In this document: in pieces, positions 47,278 through 55,054 of the stretch
Layout: every line of letters starts with the position of its first letter
Numbering within the stretch: position 1 is the first letter of the stretch
NCBI RefSeq assembly: GCF_014905115.1
Contig: NZ_CP041235.1
Location: 496,001 to 560,000, forward strand
DNA length: 64,000 nt
Direction of reading: 5' to 3'
DNA from: Sulfurimonas sediminis
GTDB lineage: Bacteria > Campylobacterota > Campylobacteria > Campylobacterales > Sulfurimonadaceae
Program-made: the position numbers and the translations under genes
Notes under the pieces: model-generated
Databases searched by the model: none
The model's input: the letters and a program-made list of their open reading frames with translations, nothing else
What the model was told of the DNA's origin: nothing

Positions 47278-47337
47278 ATGCTTCTAAAAGTAATTACCTT
47301 ACTGCTACTACTTGGTTATCTTACTAAGTTGTTTTAG
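47278..47337 (+). CDS. 19-aa hydrophobic peptide, locus 1
   Basis: The peptide MLLKVITLLLLLGYLTKLF starts at an ATG 4 bp after AAAGGAG. It is one membrane-spanning stretch with two lysines, similar in size and character to Ibs/Fst-type type I toxins, though not recognisably homologous. A paralogue at 53523 has the same length and the same GYLTKL end despite many codon changes. It is preceded by a 53-nt block shared with that locus and followed by a hairpin. Confidence 0.65.
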   Translation: MLLKVITLLLLLGYLTKLF

Positions 47338-47341
47338 CATG

Positions 47342-47367
47342 AGAGAGGGTAGCTCCCTCTCTTGTTT
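47342..47367 (+). terminator. Terminator of peptide mRNA, locus 1
   Basis: Stem AGAGAGGG/CCCTCTCT around TAGCT, followed by TGTTTAAT, 5 bp after the peptide stop codon. The stretch 47368-47655 beyond it shows no gene. Confidence 0.6.
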
Positions 47368-47655
47368 AATCATACGAAAATCATCAAAAAAACCACCATA
47401 AAACCTCTTAAATTACTTTTGATGTATCATTACTGCTTTTGAGGATTAAAAGGCTTGTAGGGCTTTATTTTTTACACTATCCTTTACATGTAACCAAAAT
47501 TTCTTTACACCTGTATGCTTACAATTTAAAGAAACTTTCAAAATGATACAATTCCTTTACACTTTGAAAAAAAGTTTTAAATAGTGAAATGGTGCGGTGC
47601 GTACTACCCTCGTTCAAATAATGCTCCAGGAGTACCTTAATGCACCTCTAAGCCA

Positions 47656-47826
47656 TTATTTCACTTTTGAGGCTCTAAACTCTTTTATAAGTTCTTCATC
47701 ATACCGCTTGATAAAACTATTCCATTGCAGGAGTAGCGTTTTGCCGTTGTCTATCTTGATAAACTCTATAAAACTGCTTTCGTCATCTTTGCCTTGATGA
47801 ATATGCGTGATTTTAATTTCTTTCAT
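47656..47826 (-). CDS. 56-aa hypothetical protein
   Basis: 56 codons from ATG 47826 (MKEIKITHIHQGKDDESSFI...) to a stop at 47656. It is hydrophilic with a basic C-terminus (EFRASKVK). It overlaps the next upstream gene by 14 bp, which supports a compact operon. Function unknown. Confidence 0.55.
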   Translation of the reverse strand: MKEIKITHIHQGKDDESSFIEFIKIDNGKTLLLQWNSFIKRYDEELIKEFRASKVK

Positions 47827-48031
47827 CTTCTAATACCTCCCTAACTGTTCTTTGGTCGTCTGCACTGTACTGACTGCTTAACGCCTCTTGTACCTGTTGC
47901 AAATTGTAAATTAATGCGGTTTCTAAACTTAGCAGGTCATCAGCATTTATTCGTGAAGTATAATTATGTTGTGCATACATTAAAAAGTGTTCGTACTTTT
48001 TCCCTGCTTCTTTTTCATTTGTTTTTTGCAT
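47813..48031 (-). CDS. 72-aa hypothetical protein
   Basis: 72-aa hydrophilic helical protein (MQKTNEKEAGKKYEHFLMYAQHN...) with an acidic C-terminal end. It is followed by the overlapping 56-aa gene and preceded by a 240-bp gap with a direct repeat. Function unknown. Confidence 0.55.
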   Translation of the reverse strand: MQKTNEKEAGKKYEHFLMYAQHNYTSRINADDLLSLETALIYNLQQVQEALSSQYSADDQRTVREVLEDERN

Positions 48032-48080
48032 CTTTTTTTGTCCTTTTTTCTCTATTTTTGAAACTTAAATTTAACTAAAA

Positions 48081-48166
48081 GGTGCATTTAGCTGTTGTCA
48101 TAATATAAGGCTAAAAAACACCTCTTAAACCTCGTATTTACCGTATGGTGCATTTAGCTGTTGTCA
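48081..48166 (+). repeat. 20-bp direct repeat and purine tract
   Basis: GGTGCATTTAGCTGTTGTCA occurs at 48081-48100 and again at 48147-48166, starts 66 bp apart. A strongly purine-biased plus strand follows (about 48208-48260). The stretch 48032-48273 holds no gene; the repeats may be operators or origin iterons. Confidence 0.6.
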
Positions 48167-48273
48167 ATATGGTCACTACTGCTTACTATACTCTACGCCT
48201 CAACACTAAGAAGATGATGAAGTGAGAGAAAGAGAAAGTAAAAGAGAGAAAAGAGAGTGAGAATATAAAAAGG

Positions 48274-48561
48274 TTATTTTTGCACTTTTGCTAATTTCCA
48301 GCTTTTAACTGTTCTTAGTGATACATGTAAATCATCAGCTATCTGTTGCAGTGTTAAGCCTCTCTTTCGTAACTCTATGCCCTCATCTTTTTTAACTTTA
48401 AACTTCTCTCTTTTTTTCTCTACTGCAATATGTCCACCTTTTGCGTGAGCCTCTTTTAGTTCTTTACATGTAAGTTTTGTTTTCCAGCTACTCCTATCAA
48501 GCAAAAACATACTCTTGGCTTTTTTCATCAGTTCCCTGTGCGAATATCCAAACCCACCCTT
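48274..48561 (-). pseudogene. C-terminal part of an element gene split by the IS
   Basis: Reading GGFGYSHRELMKKAKSMFLLD... to ...VKSWKLAKVQK. The last third has a helix-turn-helix (ELRKRGLTLQQIADDLHVSLRTVKSWKLAK). Removing the IS and one copy of the 11-bp duplication joins it in frame to 50589-50147, giving a protein of about 238 aa. The function is unknown; the HTH and the neighbours suggest a replication or regulatory protein of the element. Confidence 0.8.
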
Positions 48562-50146
48562 CAACGCCATTAAGTTAAGCAATGAGAAGAACTAAAAAAT
48601 AGCTTGAAGTTTTAAAAAAAACTATAAAAAACATTTTGTAAAATCTTTACAAACCACTTAATATAGGGATTTCAAAGCTATCTGAAAGTGTTATTTGAGT
48701 ATAATATATTTATATATTAAGGGTTGGTTATGTTAAAAAAAACTATCGAAATTTCGGGAGTTTTTAAAGACAAAAAAAGAGAAGAATCTTTCCAGATGAA
48801 ACATAAAATTGGAATAAATTCTTTTACAAGGGATAGAAAGCTAGGGTTTGCTAAAATTATGACTATGATGATTAAAAAGAGTAATAAATCTTTACAAAAC
48901 AGCATTAATGATACACAACTTGCTTTAGGTGAAGATGTCACTATCTCTAATAGTGCATATACGCAAGCACGAGCGAAACTTAACTATACAGCATTTGAAG
49001 AGTTTGCACAGATGGCAGCTGAAATCTTTTACAAAGATGGAGATTATGAAACCTATAAAGGATATAGAATCTTAGCTGTAGATGGTTCTATTGTAACACT
49101 TCCAAATACAGAGGATGTAAAAAAAGAGTTTAATCCTATGAAGGTTAAATGTCAGATAAAAGATTATGCTAAAGATGTCTCTCAAGCACGAGTATCTTGC
49201 CTCTTTGATGTGCTTAATAATATTGCACTTGATTCTTGTATTGAGAATAAAAATAGTAGTCAAATAAATGAGCTTATAGCTTATGATGAGCGAACTCTAG
49301 CGATGAATCACTTTGAGTATTGTAAAGAGGATGATTTAGTGCTTATGGATAGAGGTTATCCATCATTTGAACTCTTTGCAGTTGCTTATAATAAAACAAA
49401 AATAGTTTGTCGTATTAGAACAAATAGCTTCTCAAAAGCTAAGTTTCTTTTTGCTCCACATAGTGAAAAAAAAGATGTGATACTTGAGATAAATGCTCCT
49501 AAAATCATAAGAGATGATCTAAAAAGTCTGAATTTACCTACAAAGTTAAAAATACGATTTGTACAGGTAATTTTAGATAACGGTACTGTAGAAGTGTTGG
49601 CAACAAATGTACTTGATAGAGAAGTACTTAAAACATCAGAGTTTAAAGAGTTATACTCTCTTAGATGGGGAATTGAGACATACTTTGATTTGATAAAAAA
49701 TAGACTCTCTTTAGAAAACTTTACAGGTCAAAGTGCATTATCAGTAAAACAAGATTTCTTTGCAACTATCTTTTTGACAAACTATGAATCTGCCATGACA
49801 TACGACATAAACCAAGACCTAAAAGAGAAAACCAAAGAGAATAAATATATCCAAAAAGTAAATAAAGCAGTCTCTTTTAATATCATCAAACATAAGGTAT
49901 TTGACCTTTTTTATTTGGATGAACCAATAGAAGATATGCTTGAGCAGATGGAGAAACTTTTTCTGACAAATACAATAGTAATTCGACCAAATAGGAAATC
50001 AAAACCACGGCTGGATAAAGATATACAAAAGTCCACCATAGCCACCAATTCGATAAATTATCTTAAAATGAAGAAGAAAAATGTTGGAAACTAATCAGCA
50101 GGAAGTTCGTAAATTAGGTGGTTGTAGGCTTAACTTAATGGCGTTG
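48562..50146 (+). mobile_element. IS4-family insertion sequence, copy 2 (complete)
   Basis: 1585 bp with 19-bp perfect terminal inverted repeats, CAACGCCATTAAGTTAAGC (48562-48580 and, inverted, 50128-50146). The flanks are an 11-bp target duplication, AACCCACCCTT (48551-48561 and 50147-50157). One transposase ORF fills it. The length of the duplication and the YREK signature place it in the IS4 family. Confidence 0.96.
48730..50094 (+). CDS. IS4-family transposase
   Basis: 454-aa DDE transposase from ATG 48730 (a TTG at 48724 is also in frame). Catalytic residues: D in LAVDGS, D in LVLMDRGYPSF and E in the signature YSLRWGIETYFDLIK, a perfect Y-(2)-R-(3)-E-(6)-K. The ORF is complete and the element ends are intact, so it is likely active. 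The same gene, cut by the window edge, lies at 1-764. Confidence 0.95.
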   Translation: MLKKTIEISGVFKDKKREESFQMKHKIGINSFTRDRKLGFAKIMTMMIKKSNKSLQNSINDTQLALGEDVTISNSAYTQARAKLNYTAFEEFAQMAAEIFYKDGDYETYKGYRILAVDGSIVTLPNTEDVKKEFNPMKVKCQIKDYAKDVSQARVSCLFDVLNNIALDSCIENKNSSQINELIAYDERTLAMNHFEYCKEDDLVLMDRGYPSFELFAVAYNKTKIVCRIRTNSFSKAKFLFAPHSEKKDVILEINAPKIIRDDLKSLNLPTKLKIRFVQVILDNGTVEVLATNVLDREVLKTSEFKELYSLRWGIETYFDLIKNRLSLENFTGQSALSVKQDFFATIFLTNYESAMTYDINQDLKEKTKENKYIQKVNKAVSFNIIKHKVFDLFYLDEPIEDMLEQMEKLFLTNTIVIRPNRKSKPRLDKDIQKSTIATNSINYLKMKKKNVGN

Positions 50147-50589
50147 AACCCACCCTTAGAATTGAAGTGAAATGCAATAGCAATAACTGCTTCAACATGT
50201 AACTGCCCCTCGTAATGTAATCTTTGACAATATAAAGTTAATGACCGCATAAACTCTTTTTTATCACTTGGATATAAAGGCTTATGAAACTTGATAAACT
50301 TGTTAAAATGCTTCCCTAAACTTGAAACAGTATAAACCCTCTCTATACCCTCTAAAGGCTCGTACTCATCAAATATGACTTTAGGTGCTCGCTCTTGTAT
50401 CTGCACCTTAATAGAGGCTATGCGTTGCCACTCTCTCCAGCTTTGCGGTGGGTGTTGAAAATGGTATAATACATTTAAGATTTTTGTACCATCTGTACGA
50501 CTAAGCCACCGTATCCTACTCGGTGGTGGTAAACCCCATAACTCACTATCAAAATCAGATACTATTCTAAGACTTATTCCCCACTGCAT
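50147..50589 (-). pseudogene. N-terminal part of an element gene split by the IS
   Basis: Reads MQWGISLRIVSDFDSELWGL... to ...AVIAIAFHFNSKGGF (about 148 aa), then runs into the IS and stops at 50095. The C-terminal part is at 48561-48274. The segment KILNVLYHFQHPPQSWREWQRIA is helical; no known domain is clear. It starts inside the 3' end of the 90-aa gene at 50567. Confidence 0.8.
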
Positions 50590-50839
50590 TGATTTTACCA
50601 GCTAATCGGTTGAGGTACTTTTTAGCTCTCTCTGCATTCTCATCACTCATATTTAGCCTACGCTTTAAGTGTCTGCCCTCTGTCGGGTCGTTCCACTCTA
50701 TAAGCTCTATGCCTTGGTCTTTTATCTGTCCGAAATACTGATTGGTATTACTTGCAAAAACATCACTGCTTATAACCGTTTCTCCTGCTAAAAACTTTTG
50801 AAGTATCTTAGCTGTGTGTGATAATTTTTTCTTTGCCAT
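50567..50839 (-). CDS. 90-aa hypothetical protein next to the KilA-N gene
   Basis: 90-aa basic protein (MAKKKLSHTAKILQKFLAGETV...) with the phrase GIELIEWNDPTEGRHLKRR, which resembles a small winged-helix fold seen in phage helix-turn-helix proteins. It directly follows the KilA-N gene and overlaps the split gene by 23 bp. Function unknown. Confidence 0.55.
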   Translation of the reverse strand: MAKKKLSHTAKILQKFLAGETVISSDVFASNTNQYFGQIKDQGIELIEWNDPTEGRHLKRRLNMSDENAERAKKYLNRLAGKINAVGNKS

Positions 50840-51622
50840 CTATGCCACCTCATCAGTTAAAAGCATTGCTTCGTGCTGTATCATCTCTTTAGTGAGCTTA
50901 AAGGCTTCGTGATACTCAACTTCACGCTTAATAAAGTCATAGAGTAGCTTTATAAGAAAATCTTCAAGCGTTTCGATACTCTCCATCATTGCACCGTTAA
51001 AAACATCACGGGGGCTTTGTGTACCTTTTGGCTTGATAATTCCTAATGATTTATAAACCAACTGCGTGAGCTTTATATAATAGGGGCATTTGCCTTTTTT
51101 GTAGGGTGTAGCTCTTTGCGTCTGTGCATACTCACAAAACGCTTTTATAGCCTCGCTTAACTCTTTGCGTGTAGCTTTTGCCTCTGCTCTTGTTTGTATC
51201 CATTCACTGTTTAGCCTATTGGCTTTGGCTGTTGCTTCAATTATAAGCTTTTCATTGTGAATTGTTTGTATTTTTTCCTTTATATACATATCGCATTTAA
51301 CTGCAAATTCAGGGCTTAGCCACCGCATAAAAACAATAGCCAAATCACTATGAATATAAGTGCCTCCATATTTTCCTTTTATGGAATATTTTAAGCCTTT
51401 ATCATCAGTTTTAAAGTGGTGGTTTTTTCTCACTTTAAAAACTGCTTCTTTGTATTCTAAAAAGCTCTTTGAGTTTAAAAAATCTCGTAACTGGTACTTA
51501 TCCTTTCCAAACTGCTTGGCTAAATGTGTAGCGTTTATATAAAGCACCTCATCGCTAAGTAACTGTGAAATGTCAATAACTAAATCTTTGCCTTGTATTG
51601 TTAAGAGGTCATACTTTTTCAT
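50840..51622 (-). CDS. KilA-N domain antirepressor-like protein
   Basis: 260-aa protein. Residues about 25-115 form a KilA-N domain (YINATHLAKQFGK, GGTYIHSDLAIVFMRWLSPEFAVKCD). The remainder is helical and basic with unknown function. Such proteins bind DNA and often act as antirepressors in phages and phage satellites. It overlaps the alpA-like gene by 4 bp and precedes the 90-aa gene without a gap. Confidence 0.85.
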   Translation of the reverse strand: MKKYDLLTIQGKDLVIDISQLLSDEVLYINATHLAKQFGKDKYQLRDFLNSKSFLEYKEAVFKVRKNHHFKTDDKGLKYSIKGKYGGTYIHSDLAIVFMRWLSPEFAVKCDMYIKEKIQTIHNEKLIIEATAKANRLNSEWIQTRAEAKATRKELSEAIKAFCEYAQTQRATPYKKGKCPYYIKLTQLVYKSLGIIKPKGTQSPRDVFNGAMMESIETLEDFLIKLLYDFIKREVEYHEAFKLTKEMIQHEAMLLTDEVA

Positions 51623-51816
51623 GATGCCACCTCATCACTATTAAAAAGTTCTTCAAGTTCTGCAACAGAAAAAACCGTAACCCTCTCGCTAATCTTTTTA
51701 GGCGTTAATCTACCATTTTTAGCATATAGCCATACAGTGGATAAGCCTATTCCGTAGATACTTGCTACCTCTTTAGCTCGTATGTATTTCTTTTGTGTTT
51801 GTATTGTTTCTTTCAT
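51619..51816 (-). CDS. AlpA-family excisionase/regulator
   Basis: 65-aa helix-turn-helix protein (YIRAKEVASIYGIGLSTVWLYAKNGRLTPKKISERVTVFSVAELEELF), a MerR-like/AlpA fold. Such proteins act as excisionases or activators of integrase in P4-like elements. It starts the alpA-kilA operon and overlaps the KilA-N gene by 4 bp. Confidence 0.85.
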   Translation of the reverse strand: MKETIQTQKKYIRAKEVASIYGIGLSTVWLYAKNGRLTPKKISERVTVFSVAELEELFNSDEVAS

Positions 51817-51995
51817 TTTTAATGCTCCAAATAATGAAACATAATCGATTATATTTTGTTGGTAAGATTATTAGCTAAATATTTTTTGAATACTCTATGT
51901 GAATTTAATAGAGTTCATCTTACATGAGGGAATTATAAGAGAATTGTTTTTTTTAAGTGATGTTTAGAAATAAATCTAAAACCGTACTTATTTTT

Positions 51996-53231
51996 TTAAA
52001 TTGTGCTAATAGGAAGTTGAAAGATATTTAAAGTTTTGTATTGTGTATTTTGAGTTCTAAAAGCTTTTTTAAGAAATGAAAAAGATATTTTTTTAGTATT
52101 ATAAACAAAAGAGAAATAGACACTATACAAATGCCCTTGTTTATACTTTTCTTTTGCTACCTTATAAAATTTATACCATATTGCCTTATTATATGCTAAC
52201 TTATCTTCTCTTTCATATCCTGCGGTTATACCGTCGTCTAACCATTTTAATTCATTAACAATAGCTTTATACTCTCTTAATAAGTCATAATAGTTGACTA
52301 ATATTTTAAAGAGATTTACATAATGATATTGTCCTTTGTCATTTTTTGCTATTTGATTAAGTCCTTCTTTTTTCATCATGTTTAAAAGTTCAGTTTTATA
52401 CCTACCTGCTCCTAATATGTCATTTTGAAGTTTATAGATACAATCATTCAAATGATGTAAAATACTTTTATGTAAAATCTTTATTTTACCAGAACGTGTA
52501 ATTACTTTTGTAGTTGCTTCCGAGATATTTTCATAGGTATTATAAAGTGCGTCAATCTTTTCATCTTGCGATAATTCTTCATCAGTTCCGTAATCATTGT
52601 AATCTTTGGTTATATTATTTAATTCTAATTGTATATTATCTTTAACTGTTTGCAATTCATATTCAATCAATCGTTCCTTTAAGTCATGATAATTTTCTTC
52701 TATGATTTCAACTCCAACTTTTTCATATACATTTTTTATTTTTTTATAACTTTGTATTTCATATCTAACTATAAGTTCTTTGCACTCATCATTAAAAAAT
52801 ATCTGAATATCTTTTGCACAATATTGCAAAGATAAAAGCTTTTCAAGTTCTAAATGATTATCAAGTTCGCATTGTAATTCATATTCTTTTTTATTTTGTT
52901 CTATTTCAATAAATAATTCTTCAAAATACTTTTTAATTTCATCTATTTTGTAATCTGTATGCAATTTAATAGCTAAAATAATTTCTTTTATATTCTCATA
53001 GTTATACTCTAAATCTTCAATACAAAGCAATTCATTGTAAATATAATCTTCTAATTCTATTGAGTAAAACATATCTTCAACATTAAATGAATATAACTCT
53101 AATGTTTCACTGTCATAATTTACAACTTTCTTAATAGTTTTTATAATTCTTATGCTTTCAACTAATGACAAAGAAACCCCAAATAATTGATACACCTTGC
53201 TTTTCAAATCATATGAAAAATAATTATCCAT
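51996..53231 (-). CDS. Unknown AT-rich cargo protein
   Basis: 411-aa soluble protein, strongly helical, rich in Glu, Lys, Ile, Asn and Tyr. There is no signal peptide, membrane segment or known motif that I can see; a tail rich in Phe and Lys (KKAFRTQNTQYKTLNIFQLP) ends it. The gene is more AT-rich than its neighbours and is isolated between alpA and the integrase, with its own gap on each side. This is the cargo position in many phage satellites, so a defence or abortive-infection role is possible but not shown. Confidence 0.7.
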   Translation of the reverse strand: MDNYFSYDLKSKVYQLFGVSLSLVESIRIIKTIKKVVNYDSETLELYSFNVEDMFYSIELEDYIYNELLCIEDLEYNYENIKEIILAIKLHTDYKIDEIKKYFEELFIEIEQNKKEYELQCELDNHLELEKLLSLQYCAKDIQIFFNDECKELIVRYEIQSYKKIKNVYEKVGVEIIEENYHDLKERLIEYELQTVKDNIQLELNNITKDYNDYGTDEELSQDEKIDALYNTYENISEATTKVITRSGKIKILHKSILHHLNDCIYKLQNDILGAGRYKTELLNMMKKEGLNQIAKNDKGQYHYVNLFKILVNYYDLLREYKAIVNELKWLDDGITAGYEREDKLAYNKAIWYKFYKVAKEKYKQGHLYSVYFSFVYNTKKISFSFLKKAFRTQNTQYKTLNIFQLPISTI

Positions 53232-53353
53232 AAAATTTATACTCCGTTCTATTAGATTACACCATCATATTCAAACATTCATAAAAAAAAGATATACATT
53301 GCATTATGTCATACTTCTTTAGATTATTAATTTTTTGAGATTAACTCTTTTTG

Positions 53354-53362
53354 TGTTATAAT
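53354..53362 (+). promoter_or_regulatory. Extended -10 promoter of RNA/peptide locus 2
   Basis: TGTTATAAT: a perfect TGn-TATAAT box, the same type as in locus 1. The predicted RNA start near 53369-53370 again coincides with the first base complementary to the ORF start. Confidence 0.65.
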
Positions 53363-53368
53363 TGCACT

Positions 53369-53460
53369 CGATAAGCAAAACTTACTTCCTTTACTTGACT
53401 GATTATCAGGTAACGGCACTGTAAAAGCTCGGCTTCTTTTTGAGGTCGGGCTTTTTTTTT
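53369..53460 (+). ncRNA. Predicted regulatory RNA of locus 2
   Basis: About 92 nt, ending in a terminator at 53424-53460 (14-bp stem with some G-U pairs, ten T). Its 5' end, GATAAGCAAAAC (53370-53381), is the exact reverse complement of 53520-53531. Pairing continues with TACT, one bulged T and CCTTT against the AAAGGAGTA ribosome binding site, so the site and the start codon would both be covered. The sequence differs from locus 1 but the layout is the same. Confidence 0.6.
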
Positions 53461-53522
53461 GCCTTTTTTTTGGCATTTCGTGGGAAGTGTTGGGTGGGAG
53501 TGTTGAAAAAAAGGAGTATGTT

Positions 53523-53582
53523 TTGCTTATCAAAATACTCATTTTATTGTTAGTCATTGGCTACTTAACAAAGCTATACTAG
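53523..53582 (+). CDS. 19-aa hydrophobic peptide, locus 2
   Basis: The peptide MLIKILILLLVIGYLTKLY reads from a TTG start 6 bp after AAAAGGAG to TAG. It aligns without gaps to the peptide of locus 1. The conserved end GYLTKL uses different codons in five of six positions, showing selection for the amino acids. An ATG at 53518 is out of frame and too near the ribosome binding site. A hairpin at 53591-53615 ends the unit. Confidence 0.6.
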   Translation: MLIKILILLLVIGYLTKLY

Positions 53583-53590
53583 CAATAAAA

Positions 53591-53615
53591 TAGAGGGGAT
53601 TAATCGCCCCCTCTA
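53591..53615 (+). terminator. Terminator shared by peptide locus 2 and the convergent integrase
   Basis: TAGAGGGG / CCCCTCTA hairpin overlapping the 3' end of the integrase gene, 8 bp after the peptide stop codon. Confidence 0.6.
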
Positions 53616-54827
53616 CCTTTGCAAATCATCAAGATAATCACTCCACCACTGCATAAGCTCCACCCGCTCATTAAGATATTTTGCACGGTTATATGCTTGG
53701 CTTACGCTGTTGCCTACACTGTGGGCTAACTGTGTTTCGATTACATCATATTTAAAAGGGCTTTTTTCGTGTGCTATTGTGCTAAACATAGCCCTAAACC
53801 CGTGCGGTGTAAATTCCTCTTTAGTGTAGCCCATTCGCCTAATAGCTCCTAATAATGCCCCATCACTTAACGGCGTGGTTTTGCTTTTTGTGCTTGGGAA
53901 TAAGTAAGGACTGTCGCCACTGTAAAGCTGTATTTCTTCTATAAGTTCTATGATGGTGTTACTTAGGGGTATAATAAACTCATCTTTTGTTTTCATCTTT
54001 TTAGCTGGGATTACCCACTGCTTAGCGTTGAGGTCTATTTCACTCCATAATGCTAATCGTGCGTTACTTGGTCTTACAAAAGTATAGGCTAACATCAAAA
54101 GGGCGTATTTGGTAGAGAGTTCGCCCCCGTACTCTTTTATACTTATGAGTAAGTTTTTTATGCCTGTATCATCTGTAATGGTCGGGTAATGCTGTTTTGT
54201 TTTTTTCCCTAATATTTCTTCCAGTAAAACATCAGCACATGGGTTTCTTTCAGCCTTTGCGTTTGCTACTGCCCACTTAAAGGTTTTACTAATTGCATAA
54301 AAAAGTTTTCTCGCACTATCATTCACGCCTCGCTTATTCATAATCTGCATTATGTTTATGATGTCTTTTGCTACAACATCATCTATGTTTTTATTTCCTA
54401 TGTATTTAAAACAGTCATTTTTAAATGCGTTTATAGTTCTTTTGTAGTGAGCTTCGCTAAATGTATCTTTCTGTTTTTCTAAGCGTTCTAAGGCTATGTT
54501 TTCAAAAGTGTTTAGGTTTTTAATTGCTTCTTGCTTTTGTAGCTCTTTCTTTTCTTTTTTTAGTTCGTTTGGATTGATACCGTTTGCTATGTCTGTTTTA
54601 TGTTTTTCTCTTAACTCTCTGGCTGTCGATAATGTTATTTCAGGATAAGCCCCTAAAGATATTTTATTCTCTTTATTTTCAAACTTATATTTTAGCTTCC
54701 AGTGTTTGCCACCTGCTTTTGTCACTAAAAGATATAAGCCCCCACCGTCACTAAGCTTATAATCTTTTTCTTTGGGTTTCGCTTGTTTAATCTGTGTAGC
54801 TGTAAGTGGTGTTATAGTTCGTGCCAT
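53613..54827 (-). CDS. int: Tyrosine integrase (DUF4102/P4-type)
   Basis: 404-aa site-specific recombinase. The N-terminal DUF4102 arm-binding domain (TPLTATQIKQAKPKEKDYKL, DGGGLYLLVTKAGGKHWK) is followed by the core-binding and catalytic domains: R in FVRPSNARLAL, HxxR in PHGFRAMFST, H in LAHSVGNSV and Y in QAYNRAKYLNERV. It lies beside the ssrA attachment site, so it catalyses integration there. Its 3' end converges on peptide locus 2. No gene is seen in 54828-55054. Confidence 0.93.
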   Translation of the reverse strand: MARTITPLTATQIKQAKPKEKDYKLSDGGGLYLLVTKAGGKHWKLKYKFENKENKISLGAYPEITLSTARELREKHKTDIANGINPNELKKEKKELQKQEAIKNLNTFENIALERLEKQKDTFSEAHYKRTINAFKNDCFKYIGNKNIDDVVAKDIINIMQIMNKRGVNDSARKLFYAISKTFKWAVANAKAERNPCADVLLEEILGKKTKQHYPTITDDTGIKNLLISIKEYGGELSTKYALLMLAYTFVRPSNARLALWSEIDLNAKQWVIPAKKMKTKDEFIIPLSNTIIELIEEIQLYSGDSPYLFPSTKSKTTPLSDGALLGAIRRMGYTKEEFTPHGFRAMFSTIAHEKSPFKYDVIETQLAHSVGNSVSQAYNRAKYLNERVELMQWWSDYLDDLQR

Positions 54828-54920
54828 AGGTAACCTTTAAGTATTATGGGGGCTAAATGAATAAGCCCTTTTTTGTATTTTAGGGGCTTATTGATTTTGT
54901 ATTAATTGGCTATTTTGTAT

Positions 54921-54946
54921 TAAGCCCCCTAATCAGCCCCTAAAAA
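54921..54946 (+). repeat. Probable integrase arm-type site, right
   Basis: TAAGCCCCCTAATCAGCCCC followed by TAAAAA, the counterpart of 44346-44371. Further TTAGGGGCTTATT-like copies lie at about 54855-54895. Confidence 0.6.
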
Positions 54947-55054
54947 GTTGAGATAACTATACTACACATTAGATTAAGTTAGACTAAAGAAGTAGTTTAA
55001 AGTTCGTATTTTAGGGGGTTTTATGGAGTTTATTAGATGGGATTAAATTGTTAC

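Noticed and set aside
53518-53553. ATG-started ORF (MFCLSKYSFYC) in peptide locus 2
   Set aside because: The ATG is 1 bp from the ribosome binding site and the frame has no counterpart in locus 1, whereas the TTG frame aligns over all 19 residues.
53327-53557. 76-codon minus-strand ORF across RNA/peptide locus 2
   Set aside because: Antisense to the conserved RNA features and without counterpart in locus 1.
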